From the NCBI GenBank assembly GCA_029216955.1, contig JANAVB010015600.1, positions 39,430,398-39,494,397 on the forward strand: a stretch of DNA of 64,000 bases, read 5' to 3'. Below the pieces are notes generated by a model. That model worked only from the letters and a program-made list of their open reading frames with translations. It was not told the origin of the DNA and did no database searches. Of the stretch, positions 59,834-64,000 are shown in pieces. This DNA is from Iris pallida. Lineage: Eukaryota > Streptophyta > Magnoliopsida > Asparagales > Iridaceae. The stretch's first letter is position 1. Every line of letters starts with the position of its first letter. The position numbers were made by a program, and so were the translations under genes.

Positions 59834-60534
59834 CTAGCCGTATCGGCGCATATACCAATCCCTCAACCATTTTGCATATGAAGGATGTACTTGAGCAAAA
59901 TCCTCGTCCGAAGTAGGAAGGTCAGAACTCCCAGTACTACCGCCGTCTGACTGGGGCTCCTCCTTTACAGCAATGGGTGCCAGCTCTCCTTTCTGTTCCT
60001 CCGCTTTTGGTATTACCTCCTCCTTGACAAGTGATGACTCTTGTTTAAAAGAGGGCGACAGCTCTTCCTTCACAACGATCTCAGCCTTCGGCAGGGTTTC
60101 TGCAAAGATCAAAGATAAAAAGAAACAAAGTTAGGAGATGGTCGGAGCCTTATGCGACCCAATCAGACGAGCTTATGCGGTCCCGTTTAAATGGGGGGAC
60201 TCATGCGGCTCTATTCGGAGGGTCAACATGTGATCCAGTTTGTGAAGCGTCTAGACAACTCCCATGCGGTTCAGACATGGGATATACCCCCATGCGGCTC
60301 GAACGTGGGACGTACATGCAGCCCATACAGCTTGAACAGTTCGGTAAAAGATGCATTAAAAAGGCTTGTGCATAAAGCATGCAACAGAGCCGACTTTGTT
60401 AGGGTTTCAAAATCCTTACCCTTAACGGCAGGATGAACGTCGGAATGAGCTTTGGGTGCCGCAGCCGACGTCGAGGCCACGCCCTTACCCTTCTCCGCAG
60501 CCTTCACCGCAACCTTGGAGGACTTGGTAGCCAT
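59834..60534 (-). CDS. Antisense two-exon accessory gene of element C, tandem VKEE motifs
   Basis: On the minus strand the ATG is at 60534. Exon 1 is 60534-60420 (115 nt), the intron 60419-60100 (320 nt; donor GTAAGG, acceptor TTTGCAG, CTAAC branch-like element upstream), exon 2 60099-59834 (266 nt). The exon lengths sum to 127 codons, so splicing gives a 126-residue protein in frame. Exon 1 is Lys/Ala-rich (MATKSSKVAVKAAEKGKG). Exon 2 carries repeated VKEE and an FKQE, which match the SUMO-acceptor consensus (hydrophobic-K-x-E), and ends YAKWLRDWYMRRYG. D has a damaged homologue with the same layout. Extra ORFs, some antisense, are known between integrase and 3' LTR in plant Tat elements; I do not recognise this protein. 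Function unknown. Confidence 0.72.
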
Positions 60535-60635
60535 TGCTGATGATCAGAGAATGAAGACGAAGACAAGAAAAGCTAGGGCACGAAGAATCGAAGACAGAGG
60601 GAGGATAAAGAAGTCTCTTCGTCCCAAACACGCTT

Positions 60636-60645
60636 CTATTTATAG
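60636..60645 (-). promoter_or_regulatory. TATA box of the antisense gene, element C
   Basis: The minus strand reads CTATAAATAG, about 100 nt upstream of the ATG. The identical decamer lies at the equivalent place in D (26231-26240), so the antisense promoter is conserved. The 5' untranslated part between is CT-rich, as in many plant leaders. Confidence 0.75.
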
Positions 60646-60819
60646 ACGGAGCCCGTAGACCGACGCATCGATCCAAGCGCAGCGTAACCGACTCTTCGGT
60701 TATCAAAGCGACCCGACTATTCAAGGCTAAACTCTTGGGACTCCTCCCAAAAGACGGCTCAAATCAAAGGCAATCAATACAAAGATTTGCACACGTGGCA
60801 TGATGATGTGGCAAGGAGC

Positions 60820-60935
60820 CTATGCGGCCAAGCAGCCCATGCGGCTGGAAACCCCATGCGGCTCAGATGGCCATGCGGCTGAGACATCCATACGGCCAGA
60901 ACATCCTATGCGGTCCGAAGAGTTTTTACATGGCC
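60820..60935. repeat. ATGCGGC cluster upstream of the antisense promoter, element C
   Basis: Seven ATGCGGC or one-off motifs lie within about 100 bp (near 60821, 60839, 60857, 60873, 60890 variant, 60908, with CATGGCC near 60930). Others occur in the antisense intron and first-exon side (about 60152-60300). They sit between the antisense TATA box and the 3' LTR. Confidence 0.75.
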
Positions 60936-60977
60936 ATGCTTCTTATTCAAAGTGTTTCAATTTTACAAATCGAAAAC

Positions 60978-60991
60978 TTTGAAGGGAGTCT
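60978..60991 (+). other. Polypurine tract of element C
   Basis: TTTGAAGGGAGTCT abuts the 3' LTR start TGTAGAAGC, as in D. Confidence 0.88.
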
Positions 60992-61990
60992 TGTAGAAGC
61001 ATGGAAAAGAATAAAGAAAGGTCTATGCGGCCAAAAATCTCCATGGGGCTCAGAGAGCCCATGCGGCTCAGGGGACCATGCGGCTCACGCGTCCATGCGG
61101 TTCGGATAGACCCAGAGCCACGTGGCCTTTAATAGTTTCTCCCTTCATCTTTGGCTGCATTTAATGCCCTGACGGCTGACAGCTCTGACAAATGACAGCT
61201 TTGACATAAATGCGCAATAATGACTGACATAAAGGCGTGTGTCTAGAGAAGAGGAGAAAATCTTTTCATAGCTAGCTGAATCCACCGAGTCCCGAGGCAT
61301 GCGACTGCTGTATTTATGCGACCAACCACTTTATGCGGTCGCCCCCTTCATGCGGCCACCCATCTTCATGCGGCTGCATACTTTATGCGGCCGCCCGTCA
61401 ACATGCGGCTGCCTATCCTCATGCGGCTGCCCATCTTCATGCGGCTGTTCATCCCCATGCGGCCGTTCATCCTCATGCGGCCCACTCATATGCGGCTCTG
61501 CCAAGATGACCCAATGGAGGACACGTGGAGCTTATCACGACGATTGAGACACGTGGCAGTCTTACCTTCCTGGAATTATGGGTGCTAACAAATCTTAACA
61601 AAATCAGATTTGTTGCAATCACCATAATTGCCCAGATCAAGTCAAATCGAGCAAATTGGACACATGGCAGGCCATTACAAGTCGCGAATATTCATGGCAA
61701 TCAACATTTATTGCCCACAGAGATTTGATGCAATCTACATTAATTACCTAGATTTGCTACAATCAGAATGAAGGGCCCAGATTAATTGGTCCTTAAACCG
61801 CCGACATATCAAGGAGGCAATCATTGCAAACCCTAATGATTGCATCCCACTCCTACAAATAGCAAGGTGCCATTCCCTTGCAAAGAGGGCTTTTTTTTGG
61901 AGAAGAACACCAGAGCACTTGGAGAGACAAAGGCAGGCATAGAGAGAACAAGGAGAGCATTTCTTCATTAACGCCAAGCAGATCTTCTCC
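60992..61990 (+). repeat. 3' LTR of element C, truncated by F
   Basis: The LTR is collinear with 51763-52755 and then stops at AGATCTTCTCC, where the terminus of F begins. About 235 bp of the R/U5 end are displaced beyond the window. The TATA box reads TACAAATAG here (near 61855), one base from the 5' copy. Confidence 0.88.
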
Positions 61991-64000
61991 TGTCACGACC
62001 CGTACCCACCGTGAGGGTACGAGTACGTAATAGCGCCCAGCCTAGGCCGCAGTGTCGGCGGTAGAACGCTGTTCTAGGTCATGAACTATAACTACATAAC
62101 ATGAAATATACTCTCCAGAAGGAGGCCAATACAGAGGTACAACTCAATCACAATCTAAGGTAGAATGTAGCACGATAGAAATAGATAAGAAATCCTCAAC
62201 TGAGGTACAGCAGAATAAAATAATAAAGTCTCATCATCTCTAAAATATACAACTCTGACAAATAACGACAACAGCTAAACATAAAAAGAAGGAACAGTCT
62301 AAGCTATCTACACTATACAAGGTATCATCCTGAGCAGCTGCCTGAACCTCCCCAGGGGTCCAGGTCGCGAGTGTCAACTAGGCAAGCTCCAAGTAAGGGT
62401 GCAGGGTTCCTCATCATCCTCTGGAAAATTTTCAACAGGTCCAGTCAGGACGGGAGCGAGAACAAAACATCTCACGCAGTTCATATCAAGTTAGGAAATA
62501 TGAAGCATGCAATAGAGTAAGGTACATGAAACGCTGAAAGAAGAATATATATGAAAAACAGTAGAGATTTGATAACAGGACATATCTATATATGATAAGT
62601 AAGAACTGTAAGCTAACTGTGATTTAGAGTACAATATGGTTATGTAAACGGTCTAGGAAAATGCAATGGTAACTCCATTGTACGTGGGTGTACAATAGAC
62701 ATATACAATAGTTATATAATCTTGTACAATAGGATTTGAGTACATAACCAATTCTACTCTCCCTCCCCAATTAATACACAAGGATATACTCCAGTTACGT
62801 TATCTTGTACAATAGTGTACAATGTTATACAATGGGTGTACAATATTATACAATAGATGTACAATGTTATACAATAGTTGTACAATGTTATACAATAGTG
62901 TACAATAGTCTATCCCTGGAACTCAGGGGATAATGAGAGTACAATATGCACAATGAGTATACAAGGATATGGGTATTCAATAAATATAATATGTAAGTGA
63001 AACGCACATCACAATATGTATTTATTGAATACAGTGAATACATGGCATAAACTGGAAAATAGTGTAGCATTAGGAAAAAAACAGTGAATACATGGCATAA
63101 ACTGGAAAATAGTGAGTCACTAGAGAAAATCAGTGGCATGGTATAACCTGTGTATGTACAAAAAAAATAGACAACAGGAAAACAGTGTTGTTAGCTAACT
63201 ATATCCTGTGTGCATGTGGGCAATAGGAAAACATGGAATGACAATAACCTGTGTGTATAACCTGGGAATCAACCTATTGCAACCGTGTACATTGTTAATA
63301 GAAAAAAGGGATTCATTGAGTTAACTAATCATTATGAAATCCGGAGATAATTGACAGTTAACTAGAATAGTGAGCATACATTGTTAGGAATGAATGAAAC
63401 ATTCTACTAAAAATGGGAAGAACATCTCAGGAAATAGAATTTGAATCAATTTAATTCAGTTAAAATAGAAAGGAACAACTCTCATTCATGCAAATTCTAG
63501 CCCAGCTCAAAGTCTTATTCGAATATAGATTGAATCAAACAATTGGAATTCAATAAAACAGGATAGTCACATGAAGACTGAAACTAAATCCATGTATCAG
63601 ATATTTCAGTCCAAATATTACAAACCAGAATTTGAACCCAAAATCTCAAACTCCAAACTTAGATCATTATTCAGAAATCTGTAAACATGTATGTGAGTTA
63701 ATGTGGTATTTAAACATTGGCAGTTTCATTTAGGAAATCAAATCAATTTTCAAAGGAAATAAAATCAATTCTCAGGCAAAAACCAATGTATCCACTGTCA
63801 TTCGAGGACCACCACCAAATCCAAAAATCCATTTACAAACCCACAAGTCAATTTCGAAAGTAATTTGCATTAGTCATAAACTAACAATCATGTAGGAGTA
63901 AATTACAGTTGGAAAACATTACTAAACAGGAATGTAATTGTTTAGGAATACTGGAAAAAAGAAATAGTTTCAGGCATGTATCAGTCGATTGGCTTACATC
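61991..64000 (+). mobile_element. Element F: start of an LTR retroelement inserted in the C LTR
   Basis: It begins TGTCACGACCCGTACC, a typical LTR start; the preceding 5 bases tctcc (61986-61990) may be the target duplication. At least 2 kb of non-coding sequence follows to the window edge with no gag or pol motif, so this is probably a long LTR. Short similarity to K suggests a related family. Confidence 0.7.
62685..62915. repeat. TACAATAG/TACAATG short repeat tract in F
   Basis: The words GTACAATAG, TATACAATG and GTGTACAAT alternate many times, densest at 62810-62915. It is a degenerate microsatellite. A second local duplication (CAGTGAATACATGGCATAAACTGG at about 63030 and 63080, quoted in part) follows. 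Confidence 0.75.

Larger units (their letters stand above)
51763..61990 (+). mobile_element. Element C: Tat-lineage retrotransposon lacking gag core and protease
   Basis: 5' LTR, primer site, a single leader-pol frame, stem-loop arrays, an antisense spliced gene, polypurine tract and a 3' LTR cut by F. It is inserted in the RT of E; the 5' flank is ccaac (51758-51762) and the partner duplication lies outside the window. LTRs look nearly identical where both exist. Compared with E and B the element lacks the gag capsid core and protease, yet the leader and pol remain in one frame. Confidence 0.9.

Overview
This window is plant heterochromatin-type DNA made almost wholly of nested LTR retrotransposons. 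I see no host protein gene, tRNA, rRNA or CRISPR. Two Ty3/gypsy groups are present. One is a Tekay/Del-type chromovirus (element G: gag, protease, RT, RNase H and integrase in one frame with a chromodomain-like C-terminus). The other is several Tat-lineage elements (J, D, B, E, C). The Tat group is recognised by a second, archaeal-type RNase H between the ordinary RNase H and integrase, a G-patch-like segment before RT, and a long region between pol and the 3' LTR. The element letters are mine.

Nesting, read from termini and target duplications. Left block: B (minus strand, 28525-45091) is the outermost element. It was hit by D (plus strand, 18850-28524, its 5' part lying left of the window). 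D was hit by K, an LTR seen at 2617-3919 and 18022-18849. K was hit by J (minus, 1-2616) and by H, a solo LTR (3920-18021, target duplication aaatc). H was hit by G (7005-17306, duplication acttg). B also carries A (36717-43387), a non-autonomous element with unequal LTRs (duplication gaagg/gaaga). Right block: E (plus, 45106-51762) stands head to head with B only 14 bp away. E is cut inside RT by C (51763-61990), whose 3' LTR is cut by F (61991 to the window end).

The part that repays attention is the region between pol and the 3' LTR of the Tat elements. In C it holds a convergent antisense gene with its own TATA box, ATG, a GT-AG intron whose removal restores frame, and a second exon rich in VKEE-type motifs and ending in YAKWLRDWYM. 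D carries a damaged copy with the same architecture. Between the convergent stop codons of pol and the antisense gene lie arrays of stem-loops. They share a conserved 20-nt loop (CATGTCCTCATTACCTCTGA or close variants), while the stems differ from copy to copy and yet remain complementary. The same structures occur in C, D and B. Each Tat family also carries its own dense short motif (ATGCGGC in C and J, ATGCGC in D, TTGCGC/GCGCA in E and B) in the LTR, in the antisense-gene promoter or intron where visible, and in the repeated 5' leader ORF.

All coding regions are decayed. C and G are broken only by in-frame stops, mostly explicable as C-to-T or G-to-A changes. D, B and E also carry frameshifts and are older. 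Nothing here looks autonomous today.
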